From Microthrixaceae bacterium (lineage in GTDB: Bacteria > Actinomycetota > Acidimicrobiia > Acidimicrobiales > Iamiaceae), in assembly GCA_016702505.1 (NCBI GenBank), contig JADJDU010000003.1:372001-436000 (forward strand): DNA of 64,000 nucleotides. The letters run 5' to 3'. The notes beneath the pieces are model-generated. The model had not been told where the DNA came from and did no database searches. It saw only the letters and a program-made list of their open reading frames with translations. Position numbers and translations under genes: made by a program. Below, piece after piece: positions 8,739 to 17,934 of the stretch. The number at the start of each line of letters is the position of its first letter. The first letter of the stretch is position 1.

Positions 8739-9404
8739 TCAGACGGGCAGAGCCGAGAGGTCGGCCGGCTGACCGCCCAGGAACACCGCTACCTCTCCAG
8801 CCCCTTTACTCCTCCAGGTGCCATCGGCGGCCCGGATCAGGGCGGTGCGCTCGTCCACGCCGGCCAACACCAGGTCTGGTGGGCACATGCGCAGGGTCCG
8901 GTGGGCGGCATCCTCGGACCAGTGATCGTGGGCCGGGATCACGGCCACACCCACCAGCAGGTCCAACCCAACGGTGAACGCCCCACCCCGGGGATCGACC
9001 ATGGGATTGCACATCACCATCGCTCCCGCAGAGGAACCGGCCAGGACCCCGCCGTTGCGCCATGCCGTCGTCAACGCCTCCCACACCGGCGAATCCATGA
9101 GCACCGAGCGGGCGTGCATGGGCGACCCGCCGACCAGGTAGGTGAACCGAGATCCGGCCACGACGGCGGCGTTCTCGGGGTCCATGGCGTGGGGACGGGC
9201 CAAGACATCGAGCCCCCGGGCCTTTGCTCCGAGACGGTCGAACCACGAGACCGCCTGCTCGACCAGACGCTGGGGGTGCTCATAGGCAGCACCGGTAGGC
9301 AAGACCAGCACCTCGTCGGTGCCGGCCGCCTCCAGGAGGTCGGTATCGAAGCTGCACCCGTCGGTGAACTCGCCACCACCCACCAACGCCAAGGTCCCGG
9401 TCAT
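8739..9404 (-). CDS. cyanophycinase-like S51 family hydrolase
   Basis: 221 residues from the ATG at 9404. The fold is a class I glutamine-amidotransferase-like peptidase S51: LALVGGGEF at the N-terminus and the nucleophile elbow GSSAGAM with Ser125. Relatives are cyanophycinase, which releases beta-Asp-Arg from cyanophycin, and alpha-aspartyl dipeptidase PepE. The sequence is shorter than typical cyanophycinase and no cyanophycin synthetase is nearby, so the substrate is open. No signal peptide is seen. Seven more codons upstream are possible but add nothing conserved. It stands alone between two plus-strand genes. Confidence 0.75.
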   Translation of the reverse strand: MTGTLALVGGGEFTDGCSFDTDLLEAAGTDEVLVLPTGAAYEHPQRLVEQAVSWFDRLGAKARGLDVLARPHAMDPENAAVVAGSRFTYLVGGSPMHARSVLMDSPVWEALTTAWRNGGVLAGSSAGAMVMCNPMVDPRGGAFTVGLDLLVGVAVIPAHDHWSEDAAHRTLRMCPPDLVLAGVDERTALIRAADGTWRSKGAGEVAVFLGGQPADLSALPV

Positions 9405-9508
9405 GGGCCGACCATACCCCGGCACCTCGCCCGGCCTGGACCCGGTCGACTCCCGTCGAGGTCCGTCATTTGGGCGGGCATGGCGGAGGGTCGGTAGCTT
9501 GGCCCGCC

Positions 9509-10366
9509 ATGACGATCAAGAGCGTTGGCATTCTGGGTTCGGGGATCATGGGGTCGGGCATCGCCGAGGTGGCAGCCAAGACCGGTCACACCGTGGTTCT
9601 GCGGTCGCGCAAGCAGGAGTCGGCCGACGCCATGGTCGCCGCCTTGGACAAGTCGCTGACCAAGCAGGTCGAGCGGGGCAAGCTCACCGAAGATGACAAG
9701 GCCGCCACCTTGGCCCGCGTCACCGCCACCGATCACATCGGCGCCCTGGCCGATTGCGACCTGGTGATCGAGTCGGTCGTCGAGGACCTCGACGTCAAGA
9801 CCGCCTTGTTCAAGGAGTTGGACGGGATCGCCAAGGAGAGCGCCATCTTGGCCACCAACACCTCGACCCTGTCGGTGGTGAACATGGCCGTGGTCACCGA
9901 CCGTCCCCAGCAGGTGGTGGGTGTCCACTTCTTCAACCCGGCACCCATGATGTCGCTGGTCGAGATCATCCGGCCCCTCACCGCGTCCGACGAGACCGTG
10001 GCCGCCGTCACCGAGTTCGCCCGGGCCTGCGGCAAGGACCCGGTTGAGGTCAAGGACCGGGCCGGGTTCATCGTGAACGCGCTGCTGTTCCCCTACCTGA
10101 ACAACGCGGTGCGGATGCTGGAGAACGGCACCGCCAGCCGTGACGACATCGACACCGCCATGAAGGGCGGCTGCAACTTCCCCATGGGTCCGCTCGCCCT
10201 GCTCGACCTGGTGGGCCTGGACACGTCTTTGTCGATCCTCGACGCCCTCTACGAGGAGTTCCGCGACCCCAACTACGCCGCGGTCCCCGCCCTGCGCCGC
10301 ATGGTCACCGCCGGGCAGCTCGGCCGGAAGTCCGGCCTCGGCTTCTACGACTACTCCAAGAAGTAG
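9509..10366 (+). CDS. hbd: 3-hydroxybutyryl-CoA dehydrogenase
   Basis: 285 residues, the length of the single-function enzyme (Hbd, FadB2 or PaaH in other species). It interconverts acetoacetyl-CoA and 3-hydroxybutyryl-CoA with NAD(P). The nucleotide loop GILGSGIMGSG starts at residue 7. VVGVHFFNPAPMM carries the catalytic histidine and the C-terminal domain begins near DRAGFIVNALLFPYLN. The ATG at 9509 opens the Rossmann strand directly; 13 codons upstream are not conserved. The enzyme fits the acyl-CoA genes elsewhere in the window, including the Ecm-type mutase. Confidence 0.95.
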   Translation: MTIKSVGILGSGIMGSGIAEVAAKTGHTVVLRSRKQESADAMVAALDKSLTKQVERGKLTEDDKAATLARVTATDHIGALADCDLVIESVVEDLDVKTALFKELDGIAKESAILATNTSTLSVVNMAVVTDRPQQVVGVHFFNPAPMMSLVEIIRPLTASDETVAAVTEFARACGKDPVEVKDRAGFIVNALLFPYLNNAVRMLENGTASRDDIDTAMKGGCNFPMGPLALLDLVGLDTSLSILDALYEEFRDPNYAAVPALRRMVTAGQLGRKSGLGFYDYSKK

Positions 10367-10422
10367 TCACGAACCCGACCGGTCCCCCGTTTCCTCCGGT
10401 CGAACCGGAGCCCACTTCCTGG

Positions 10423-11058
10423 GTGATGCCCGACCCGCGCCAAGGTTCGGATCCGTCGGGCCTGGTCGCGGTCGGGGCCGATCTGGAACCGGGGACGGTA
10501 CTGGCCGCCTATCGGGCCGGGCTGTTCCCGATGCCGTTCCGGAAGCGGTCGGTCGGGTGGTGGTCGCCCGACCCCCGCGGTGTGATCCCCCTCGACGGTC
10601 TGCGGATCAGCCGGTCGTTGCGTCGGAGCTGCCAGCGCTATCAGGTGCGGGTGGACACCGCCTTCGACCGGGTGATCGCCGCGTGCGGCGACCCCCGCCG
10701 GGACCACGGCTGGATCAACCGGTCCATCGTGGACGCCTACACCCACCTGCATCAGATGGGCTGGGTCCACTCGGTCGAGACCTGGACCCCAGAAGGCGAG
10801 CTGGTTGGCGGTTTGTACGGAGTGGCGGTGGGTGGACTGTTCGCCGGCGAGTCGATGTTCAGCCACCGCACCGACGCATCCAAGGTGGCCCTGGTGGAAC
10901 TGGTCGAACGCCTCCGAACCGGCGGAACGACCCTGCTCGACGTGCAGTGGACCACCGACCACCTGGAGTCGCTGGGCGCGGTGGACGTGCCCCGGGCTGG
11001 CTACGTCGCCATGGCCGCCGAGGCGGTGGCCCTCCCCCAGACCACCGCCTTCTGCTGA
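10423..11058 (+). CDS. aat: leucyl/phenylalanyl-tRNA--protein transferase
   Basis: 211 residues. Transfers leucine or phenylalanine from tRNA to proteins with N-terminal Arg or Lys, marking them for ClpS/ClpAP-type degradation. Conserved blocks are GLVAVGADLEPGTVLAAYRAGLFPM, WWSPDPRGVIPL and GGLFAGESMF. The GTG at 10423 is the first usable start. The frame stays open upstream and encodes proline-rich sequence ending in PTSW that looks conserved, but no start codon is available there, so a few N-terminal residues may be missing from the call. It follows hbd by 56 bases. Confidence 0.93.
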   Translation: MMPDPRQGSDPSGLVAVGADLEPGTVLAAYRAGLFPMPFRKRSVGWWSPDPRGVIPLDGLRISRSLRRSCQRYQVRVDTAFDRVIAACGDPRRDHGWINRSIVDAYTHLHQMGWVHSVETWTPEGELVGGLYGVAVGGLFAGESMFSHRTDASKVALVELVERLRTGGTTLLDVQWTTDHLESLGAVDVPRAGYVAMAAEAVALPQTTAFC

Positions 11059-11176
11059 CCCGGGCTGCCGCACCGGTCTGACGCCGAGGGTCCGCGCCGG
11101 AACGGTTCGGTCCTGTTCGCCGGGAGAATTCCGAGAGTGCGGTAAACCTGACGGCGTCTTGCGGCGAGTGAGTGCC

Positions 11177-11848
11177 ATGACAGACCTGAAGCGCGTGGAG
11201 GTAACGACGGTGCCAGATCGGCCTCAACGCCATCTCCGAACAGCACCCGAGCCGGAAGGCTCCACCGAACCGTCGGGGCAACCGACCGCGGTCACTACCG
11301 GGGCCTTTGACGACCTGTACCGGGCCGAATGGTCTGCCATCGTCGCCCTCGGTTGGACGCTGACCGGGTCTTGGGTCCAAGCCGAAGAACTGGCCCAGGA
11401 TGCCTTCACCGACACCTACCGGAGGTGGGCCGACGTCGCGCGGTTCGACCGCCCCGGGGCGTGGGTCAGGCGGGCGGTGATCAACCGGGCCGCTTCGTAC
11501 CATCGACACCGGGCCGTGGAGAACCGGGGGCTGGAGCGCTGGTCCTCGATGGAGCGGGACGGTGCCACCCATGCAGGAACCGACCTGACCGGAGACGCGG
11601 CCACCGACCGAACCACCGACCCCGTCTTCTGGGCGGCCATGCGGTCACTTCCCGAGCGTCAGCTCGCGTGCCTGGCCCTCCACTACCTGGAAGACCTGTC
11701 GGTGGCGGCGATCGCCAACATCCTGGGCTGTCGACAGTCGACGGTGAAGGTCCACCTCCACCGGGGCCGAAAGGCGTTGGCCGACCAACTCTCTGCTCAG
11801 GCGACAACAGAGGCAGGGCACGGAACCGCGATGGGGGCAGAGCGATGA
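11177..11848 (+). CDS. ECF-type RNA polymerase sigma factor
   Basis: 223 residues. Region 2 is recognisable in LYRAEWSAIVALGWTLTGSW and AEELAQDAFTDTYRRW (about 56-95). Region 4 is in SLPERQLACLALHYLEDLSVAAIA with the helix-turn-helix CRQSTVKVHLHRGRKAL (about 158-205). The first 45 residues are a variable extension; a GTG at 11210 is an alternative start. Its stop overlaps the ATG of the next gene (ATGA, 11845-11848). That gene encodes a single-pass membrane protein, the usual arrangement for a sigma/anti-sigma pair. Confidence 0.9.
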   Translation: MTDLKRVEVTTVPDRPQRHLRTAPEPEGSTEPSGQPTAVTTGAFDDLYRAEWSAIVALGWTLTGSWVQAEELAQDAFTDTYRRWADVARFDRPGAWVRRAVINRAASYHRHRAVENRGLERWSSMERDGATHAGTDLTGDAATDRTTDPVFWAAMRSLPERQLACLALHYLEDLSVAAIANILGCRQSTVKVHLHRGRKALADQLSAQATTEAGHGTAMGAER

Positions 11849-13690
11849 ACGACCCGACGTCTCCCGCCAACCAGCACTCCACCCGACGTTCGTCCCGGCA
11901 GACGGACACCGACACTCACACCCACACGGGAGTCCCGATGATCGACGACATCGATGCCCGAGGCCGGGCCGCAGCAAATCAGGTCCTGACCGAAGCGACT
12001 ACCAGACCGGTCCCCACCTTCGACCCAGAACGGGTCGCGACGGTCCCGGCCCCAACCATGGCCGATAGCGACCCCCGGAGACCGGCTCGACTACTGCTGG
12101 CGGCGGCCGCGGTGATCGCCGTGGTCGCCGCCGGCGTGGTGTGGTCGACCTCGAGAGACGGAGACGACCAGACCCCGGCCGGGCAGGTCCGCACCAACCT
12201 GATCCGCCCGTACCTGCCCGAACCTCCGCCCGAAGGTCTGAAGCTGGCCGGGGTCGCCGATATCGACGACTCAGGGACCGACCTGGCCGGAACGGACGCC
12301 GAGGGCGGGCCGCTGATCACTTACGGTCCGGCAGTGGATGATCCCCGCCTCGGGATCACGGTGATGGCCAACGAAATGGACCTCTCCGGCGAGGACTCTC
12401 CCGAGACTGTGCAGATCGGCGAGCAGACCGCCGTCATCCAATCCGACCCCGCGTACGGGGGTACGACCATGTTGGCCATGGCCCTTCCGGGCCAACCGGC
12501 GGGCCGGACCCTGATGGTGATCGGCCGGGACGTCCAACGCGAGCTCATCACCAAGGTCGCCGGAGCGACCACCGTCGACGGGCTCGAGCCGGTGGTGGAC
12601 AGCGAGATCCTCCCCGACGGTTGGAGCCTGCTGAGCAATGACCCCGGCGGCCTGATGGGTGCATCACCCATGGCGGCAGCACGGGGCGGGATCGGCCGCC
12701 GGGCCCACATGGCCTCGTACATGTCCAACGGCGCTGACCCCCAGTCCATGCTCACGGTCACCGTGGCCGCCGCGGATGAATCCTCCACCTTCACCCAGCG
12801 GCTGTTCCTGGCCGAGTCCGAAGCGGTCACGGTGCGGCCACCAAGGAGTGGTCGGACGCATTGGTGGCCCCGATACCGGAGTCGAGGGCTGGGTGCTGCT
12901 GTGGCTGGAACGGCCGGGAGAGGCGATTTCGATCACGGGCCTCGGGATGGATCGCGCCGCGGTGGAAGCGGCGGCCGAAAACCTCGAACCGGTCGACGAC
13001 GCCCGATGGCGTGAGCTTCTGGAGTCGACCAAGCTCGGCGACCTGCTCGGCTGGCAGGACCCAGAGCAGAGCCAGGAGGTCGCCCGGGGCCAGTTCGCTG
13101 ACGGCACCGGGTGGGTGCTGCGACTGGTCACCTACGACGTCATCTCCGACGACGCCGGAGCGAGCGGACAGGTGAGCAGCGACAGCGAAAGCTCAGAAGG
13201 GACCGGCAGCTCCGACGAGCCAGTCGCTGACACCCAGCCCGAACCCATCCTGGAGCTCACGGTTGCGCTCAGCGGAAATTCCTCCACCAGCAGCGAGGGC
13301 GGAGCTGTCAGCGAAGGTCCCGGAGGCGATGGAGGGCCCGGAACCGAGCCGGTGTTCGGACAGTTGTCCACCACCACCATCGAAGGCCGTACCTTCGGCG
13401 CCGGCGAGGTGTCAGAGGCGGTCACAAGGGTGGTCCTGGTCGACCGGGACGGCAACGTGGTGGCAGAGGCTGAACTGGTGTTTGGGGCCGGCGTCCACGC
13501 CTGGGTGGCCGAGATGACTCCGTCGGGTGGAGACCTGGCCCGTCAACCGGTCGAGGCGGTGGCCTACGACGCTTCGGGCAACGAGCTGGCCCGAAGGGCG
13601 GTCCCCTGGGCGACCGGCGACGGATCCATGCAGTTCCCCGGGGATCCGGGCGTGGATCCCGACATGCCCACCACCACTGTCGGCGGTTGA
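11845..13690 (+). pseudogene. membrane protein downstream of the ECF sigma factor (putative anti-sigma), two frameshifts
   Basis: Starts by ATGA overlap with the sigma factor. The N-terminus of about 80 residues is cytoplasmic-looking, a transmembrane helix lies at about 82-101 (ARLLLAAAAVIAVVAAGVVW), and a long extracytoplasmic domain follows. The first frame runs well to about 12834. A second frame then carries AATKEWSDALVAPIP, and a third from about 12878 (GVEGWVLLWLERPGEAISI) continues to the stop at 13690. One missing base near 12834-12837 and one near 12876-12879 would restore a single protein of roughly 614 residues. Sequencing error is more likely than decay because all three parts keep protein-like composition. 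Anti-sigma function is inferred from position and topology only. Confidence 0.65.
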
Positions 13691-13698
13691 GCCGAGGA

Positions 13699-13736
13699 CC
13701 CGTCGGGGCAGGTCGGATCAAACCTGTCCCGACGGG
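13699..13736 (+). terminator. hairpin after the putative anti-sigma gene
   Basis: 15-bp stem (13699-13713 with 13722-13736, one G-T pair) around an 8-base loop, starting 8 bases after the stop codon. There is no T run, so it could be an intrinsic terminator without U tract or an mRNA 3' end. Confidence 0.55.
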
Positions 13737-13744
13737 CTGACCAA

Positions 13745-13762
13745 CCTGACCAAGTGGTCAAG
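13745..13762 (+). promoter_or_regulatory. palindromic operator, site 1 (ABC1 kinase gene)
   Basis: CCTGACCAAGTGGTCAAG: TGACCA-N2-TGGTCA is a perfect inverted repeat. It ends 18 bases before the GTG at 13781. The same motif occurs at 29375-29392 before the crotonase gene. The spacing and symmetry suit a TetR-family repressor; no such gene is next to either site. Confidence 0.6.
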
Positions 13763-13780
13763 TTCTGGCAGGCTGGGAGC

Positions 13781-15238
13781 GTGACCGACCCGACCCGAGC
13801 CGTGTCCGACGCCGCCCCACCCGCCACCGACGGGGCCGGTCTGATCACCCACTTCCGCGGCCCCTACGCCGACGGTCCGCCGCCCGAAGCGCTCCGTGTC
13901 CACCCACCTCAGCTCGACAGGTTCGGCCTGGCCGAGGTGCGCAGGGCCTTCGTCATCGGTTTCGTACTGGTGGCCTCGGTGCTTCGAGCCCTGGTCTTGT
14001 GGGGAATCCGCCGCCAAGGCCGAAAACCGGCTGCCGCCGCCTCCGAGGGCCTGGTCGACGGTTTCGAGGTCCTCGGTCCCACCTTCGTGAAGCTGGGCCA
14101 GCTGATCGCATCATCACCCAGCCTGTTCCCCGAACCGCTGGTGGAGGCCTGTGCCCGCACCCTCGACGAGGTCGGCCCGTTCGACCCGGCCGAGGTGAGG
14201 GCCATGGTCACCAAGGAACTGGGCCGACCACCGGGCCAGTTGTTCAAGTCGTTCGACGACCGGCCGCTGGCGTCGGCGTCCATCGCCCAGGTCCACGCAG
14301 TCGAGCTCCCTGACGGACGCCAGGCGGTGCTCAAGCTGCAACGGCCCGACATCGCCGAGCGGATGAACACAGATCTGCGGATCCAGCACTTCATCGCCCG
14401 CACCGTGCTCAGCCGGCTCAAGGCCATGAGCACCGCCAACGTCACCGCCATCATCGAGGACCTGCACCAGGTCACCAACCAGGAGCTGAACGCGGTTCTG
14501 GAAGCCCACCGCCAGACCCGGTTCAGAGACCAGATCTCCGCCTTCGGTGACAACGCCGGCATCACCGCTCCCGAGGTCTACTGGGAGTACTGCGGACCCC
14601 ACCTGATCTGCATGGAGCGCATGTCCGGAGTTCCGATGGACGAGTTCGACGTGATCGAGGCCATGGGCATCGACGGCGAGCTGCTCCTGCGGCGGGGGAT
14701 CAAGGTGTGGATGGAAGCGGCGCTGATCCACGGGCCCTTCCACGGCGATGTCCACGCCGGGAACCTGTGGGTGCTGGACGATGGCCGGGCCGCCTACCTC
14801 GACTTCGGGATCATGGGTGAACTGCCTGATCTTTGGAAGCAGACCCTGAGCGACATCCTCTACACCGCCATGATCGACCAGGACTACCGGCGGGTGGTCC
14901 GGGCCTACCAGCGGGTGGGGGCCATGCCCGCCGACATCGACCCCGAGATCGCCGGGCCCCAGATAGCCATGATCATGGAACCGATGCTGGTTCAAGGCGT
15001 CGGTTCGATACCTCTGGGAGAGAGCCTCAAGGCCAACCTGGAGCTGGCCCAACAGCTTGGCCTCACCGCCCCCAAAGAGCTGGTGCTGGTGTCCAAGCAG
15101 CTCCTCTATTTCGAGCGCTACGCCAAGGTCCTGGCCCCCGGCTACGTGCTGGCCAGGGACGCGTTCCTGGTGCGCAACGTCTTTCCCGACGACGTGGCTC
15201 AACTCGTCGCCAACCAGGGCATCACCCTGCCGGATTGA
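13781..15238 (+). CDS. ABC1/UbiB-family atypical kinase
   Basis: 485 residues. The ABC1 family signature FVKLGQLIASSPSLFP (KxGQ) is near residue 100. Further blocks are the lysine of QAVLKLQRPDI, the catalytic HGDVHAGNLW and the metal-binding LDFGIMG. Members (UbiB, Coq8/ADCK) are membrane-associated ATPases or kinases linked to quinone and lipid metabolism. One or two hydrophobic stretches occur near the N-terminus (FVIGFVLVASVLRALVLW). I prefer the GTG at 13781 because the GTG at 13754 lies inside the palindromic operator. No quinone genes are adjacent, so the role is open. Confidence 0.88.
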   Translation: MTDPTRAVSDAAPPATDGAGLITHFRGPYADGPPPEALRVHPPQLDRFGLAEVRRAFVIGFVLVASVLRALVLWGIRRQGRKPAAAASEGLVDGFEVLGPTFVKLGQLIASSPSLFPEPLVEACARTLDEVGPFDPAEVRAMVTKELGRPPGQLFKSFDDRPLASASIAQVHAVELPDGRQAVLKLQRPDIAERMNTDLRIQHFIARTVLSRLKAMSTANVTAIIEDLHQVTNQELNAVLEAHRQTRFRDQISAFGDNAGITAPEVYWEYCGPHLICMERMSGVPMDEFDVIEAMGIDGELLLRRGIKVWMEAALIHGPFHGDVHAGNLWVLDDGRAAYLDFGIMGELPDLWKQTLSDILYTAMIDQDYRRVVRAYQRVGAMPADIDPEIAGPQIAMIMEPMLVQGVGSIPLGESLKANLELAQQLGLTAPKELVLVSKQLLYFERYAKVLAPGYVLARDAFLVRNVFPDDVAQLVANQGITLPD

Positions 15239-15269
15239 CGCGGCCGGGCGACTCGGACCGGCCCAGGGT

Positions 15270-15797
15270 TCAGCGGCCGGTCCTGGCCACCTGCACCGCC
15301 ACGAAGGTCGACAGCAACGCCGGGGGCACCATCACCGCCAGCATCGCCGGTGCCTGCCCCGTGGCCCCGACCCAGAAAAGTATGTAGACGGTGGCGTACA
15401 CGATCCCGCCGGCCACGAACATCGCGACGGCGGGGGCCCACCGGCGACCGGCCAGGATCCCGCCGGCCGCAACCAACGAACCGACGATGCCCAGCACCAG
15501 GTCGGCCAACAGGAACGAGTTGGTTACGGCCCGCTCGGCCCCGAGCATCTCGAAACCTCCGCGCTCCTCGGTTCGTAGCCACAACAGAATCCAAAACGCC
15601 GCCCCGGTGATGGCCTGGATCAAGAAGTAGCCCCCGTAGGTTCGCCGGGCCAGTTCGTCATCCACAGCGTCGGACGCTACGGCACCGGCCGCGACCGGAA
15701 ACCGACAAACACCCGAACCGGACGGGTCGAACCGCCAGACCAGGGCACCGCCGAAGCCTTCACCGGTCAACAGGGGATGTCTTTGCCGGCGCGCCAC
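15270..15797 (-). CDS. small four-helix membrane protein, function unknown
   Basis: Up to 175 residues. After about 50 poorly conserved residues there are four hydrophobic helices: GGYFLIQAITGAAFWILLW, the stretch around FLLADLVLGIVGSLVAAGG, AVAMFVAGGIVYATVYILFW and MLAVMVPPALLSTFVAVQV. No known family was recognised. The real start is probably later than 15797, for example just before DDELARRTYGGYF. It converges with the ABC1 gene and is divergent from the mutase gene. Confidence 0.55.
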   Translation of the reverse strand: MARRQRHPLLTGEGFGGALVWRFDPSGSGVCRFPVAAGAVASDAVDDELARRTYGGYFLIQAITGAAFWILLWLRTEERGGFEMLGAERAVTNSFLLADLVLGIVGSLVAAGGILAGRRWAPAVAMFVAGGIVYATVYILFWVGATGQAPAMLAVMVPPALLSTFVAVQVARTGR

Positions 15798-15877
15798 GCC
15801 GCGAAGATCTGACGTTGCGTCAGGTTCCCGGGTTCGCTCGGTGTGACATTTCAGGTCGGCACGGCGGAGAATGGGGC

Positions 15878-17824
15878 ATGACCGACCAGCGCCAGCCGGA
15901 CCGTCCGTGGATGATGCGGACCTACTCGGGCCACTCGACGGCCAAGGCCTCCAACGAGCTGTACCGCACCAACCTGGCCAAGGGCCAGACCGGGCTCTCG
16001 ATCGCCTTCGACCTGCCGACCCAGACCGGCTACGACAGCGACGATCCCAAGGCTCGAGGCGAGGTCGGCAAGGTCGGTGTACCGGTCTCCCACATCGGCC
16101 ACATGGAGACGCTGCTCAGCGGGATCCCGGTTGGTGAGATGAACACTTCGATGACCATCAACGCCACCGCGGCGTGGCTGCTCGGCCTCTACGTGGCCAA
16201 CGCCGAACGTCAAGGCGTGGAGTCCAAGGCGCTGCGGGGCACCACCCAGAACGACATCGTCAAGGAGTACCTGAGCCGCGGCACCTACATCTACCCGCCG
16301 TTGCCGTCACGGCGCCTGATCGTCGACATGTTCGCCTTCTGTCAGGAGTGGATCCCCCACTGGAACCCGATGAACGTGTGCAGCTACCACCTGCAGGAGG
16401 CCGGAGCCACACCGGTCCAGGAGATCGCCTACTCCCTGGCCACCGCCATCGACGTGCTCGACGCCGTGCAGGCGTCGGGCCAGGTCCCCGAGGACCGCAT
16501 GGCCAACGTGGTCGCATCGATCAGCTTCTTCGTGAACGCTGGCATCCGCTTCGTGGAGGAGACCTGCAAGATGCGGGCCTTCACCCAGATGTGGGACCGC
16601 CTCACCGCTGAGCGCTACGGCGTCACCGACCCCAAGGCCCGCCGCTTCCGCTACGGCGTGCAGGTCAACAGTCTCGGCCTCACCGAGGCCCAGCCCGAGA
16701 ACAACGTGCAGCGCATCGTGCTGGAGGCACTCGGTGTCACCCTGTCACGAGATGCCCGGGCCCGGTCGCTCCAGCTTCCGGCCTGGAACGAGGCCATGGG
16801 TCTGCCTCGCCCCTGGGACCAACAGTGGGCACTGCGGATCCAGCAGGTGCTGGCCTTCGAGACCGACCTGTTGGAGTACGACGACATCTTCGCCGGATCT
16901 CACGTGATCGAGGCCAAGACCAACGCCTTGATCGAGGAGGCCCAGGCCGAACTGGACGACGTCTTGTCGCTGGGCGGGGCCTTCGAGGCCATCGACGAGC
17001 TGAAGGGCCGCCTTGTGCGCAGCCATGCCGAGCGGATGCGCCGCATCGAATCGGGTGAGCTGAAGGTGGTGGGTGTCAACTGCTTCACCGAGACCGCTCC
17101 CTCGCCGCTCGACGGTGACGACAACATCTTGAAGGTCGACCCCGCCGTGGGTGAGCAGGCCAACGCCGATCTGGCCGAGTGGCGCAGCACCCGGGACTCC
17201 GACGCGGTGAAGCGCAGCCTCGACGAGCTGCGCCGCGTGGCGCGCTCGGGCGAGAACGTGATGCCGGCCACCATCGACCTGGCCCACGCCGGCGGCACCA
17301 CCGGCGAATGGGCCGAGGTGTTGCGTGAGACCTTCGGCGAATACCGGGCCCCCACCGGAGTGGCGGCCGCGGCCGGAGCCGGCGGCGGGTCCCAGGGGCT
17401 GCGCGACGTGGCCGAGCGGATCAAGGCTCGGACCGAAGGACCACCCCGATTCCTGGTGGCCAAGCCCGGTCTCGACGGTCACTCCAACGGAGCCGAGCAG
17501 ATCGCCGTTGCCGCCCGCGACGCCGGGTTCGAGGTGATCTACCAGGGGATTCGCTTGACTCCCGAGCAGATCGCCGCGGTGGCCCGAGACGAGGACGTGG
17601 ACGTGATCGGCCTGTCCATCTTGTCGGGCAGCCACCTTGAGCTGATCCCCGAGGTGGTCCGCCTGGTGCGCGAGCTCGGGGTCAACGCCCCGGTCATCGC
17701 CGGCGGGATCATCCCCGAGGACGACCGGCCCCGCCTGCTCGACCAGGGCGTTGCCGCGGTGTACACCCCCAAGGACTTCGAGCTGGCCCGCATCATGGGC
17801 GAGGTCCTCGACCTCGTCGGGTAA
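15878..17824 (+). CDS. B12-dependent acyl-CoA mutase of the ethylmalonyl-CoA mutase (MeaA/Ecm) type
   Basis: 648 residues with catalytic barrel and cobalamin domain in one chain. The N-terminus WMMRTYSGHSTAKASNELY and the stretch DLPTQTGYDSDDPKA match the MeaA/Ecm branch; methylmalonyl-CoA mutase has a different sequence after DLATHRGYDSD. The C-terminal domain holds LDGHSNG with the cobalt-ligating His535, followed by GLSILSGSH and AGGII. Ecm converts ethylmalonyl-CoA to methylsuccinyl-CoA in the ethylmalonyl-CoA pathway. Start ATG at 15878 follows a GGAG element. The partner crotonyl-CoA carboxylase/reductase is not in the window, so substrate is inferred from sequence type. Confidence 0.85.
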   Translation: MTDQRQPDRPWMMRTYSGHSTAKASNELYRTNLAKGQTGLSIAFDLPTQTGYDSDDPKARGEVGKVGVPVSHIGHMETLLSGIPVGEMNTSMTINATAAWLLGLYVANAERQGVESKALRGTTQNDIVKEYLSRGTYIYPPLPSRRLIVDMFAFCQEWIPHWNPMNVCSYHLQEAGATPVQEIAYSLATAIDVLDAVQASGQVPEDRMANVVASISFFVNAGIRFVEETCKMRAFTQMWDRLTAERYGVTDPKARRFRYGVQVNSLGLTEAQPENNVQRIVLEALGVTLSRDARARSLQLPAWNEAMGLPRPWDQQWALRIQQVLAFETDLLEYDDIFAGSHVIEAKTNALIEEAQAELDDVLSLGGAFEAIDELKGRLVRSHAERMRRIESGELKVVGVNCFTETAPSPLDGDDNILKVDPAVGEQANADLAEWRSTRDSDAVKRSLDELRRVARSGENVMPATIDLAHAGGTTGEWAEVLRETFGEYRAPTGVAAAAGAGGGSQGLRDVAERIKARTEGPPRFLVAKPGLDGHSNGAEQIAVAARDAGFEVIYQGIRLTPEQIAAVARDEDVDVIGLSILSGSHLELIPEVVRLVRELGVNAPVIAGGIIPEDDRPRLLDQGVAAVYTPKDFELARIMGEVLDLVG

Positions 17825-17934
17825 GGAGCCAGCCGACAGGGCCACCCAGGCCAGGACCCACGCGGGCCGACGAGGTCCCACCACGCCGCACCGGTCAGAG
17901 CGGCGCGACTCCACCTCGAGTCCCTGACAACCGG

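Noticed and set aside
15878..17824. Classical methylmalonyl-CoA mutase large subunit
   Set aside because: Active-site sequence and size match the MeaA/Ecm branch, and there is no small subunit gene beside it.
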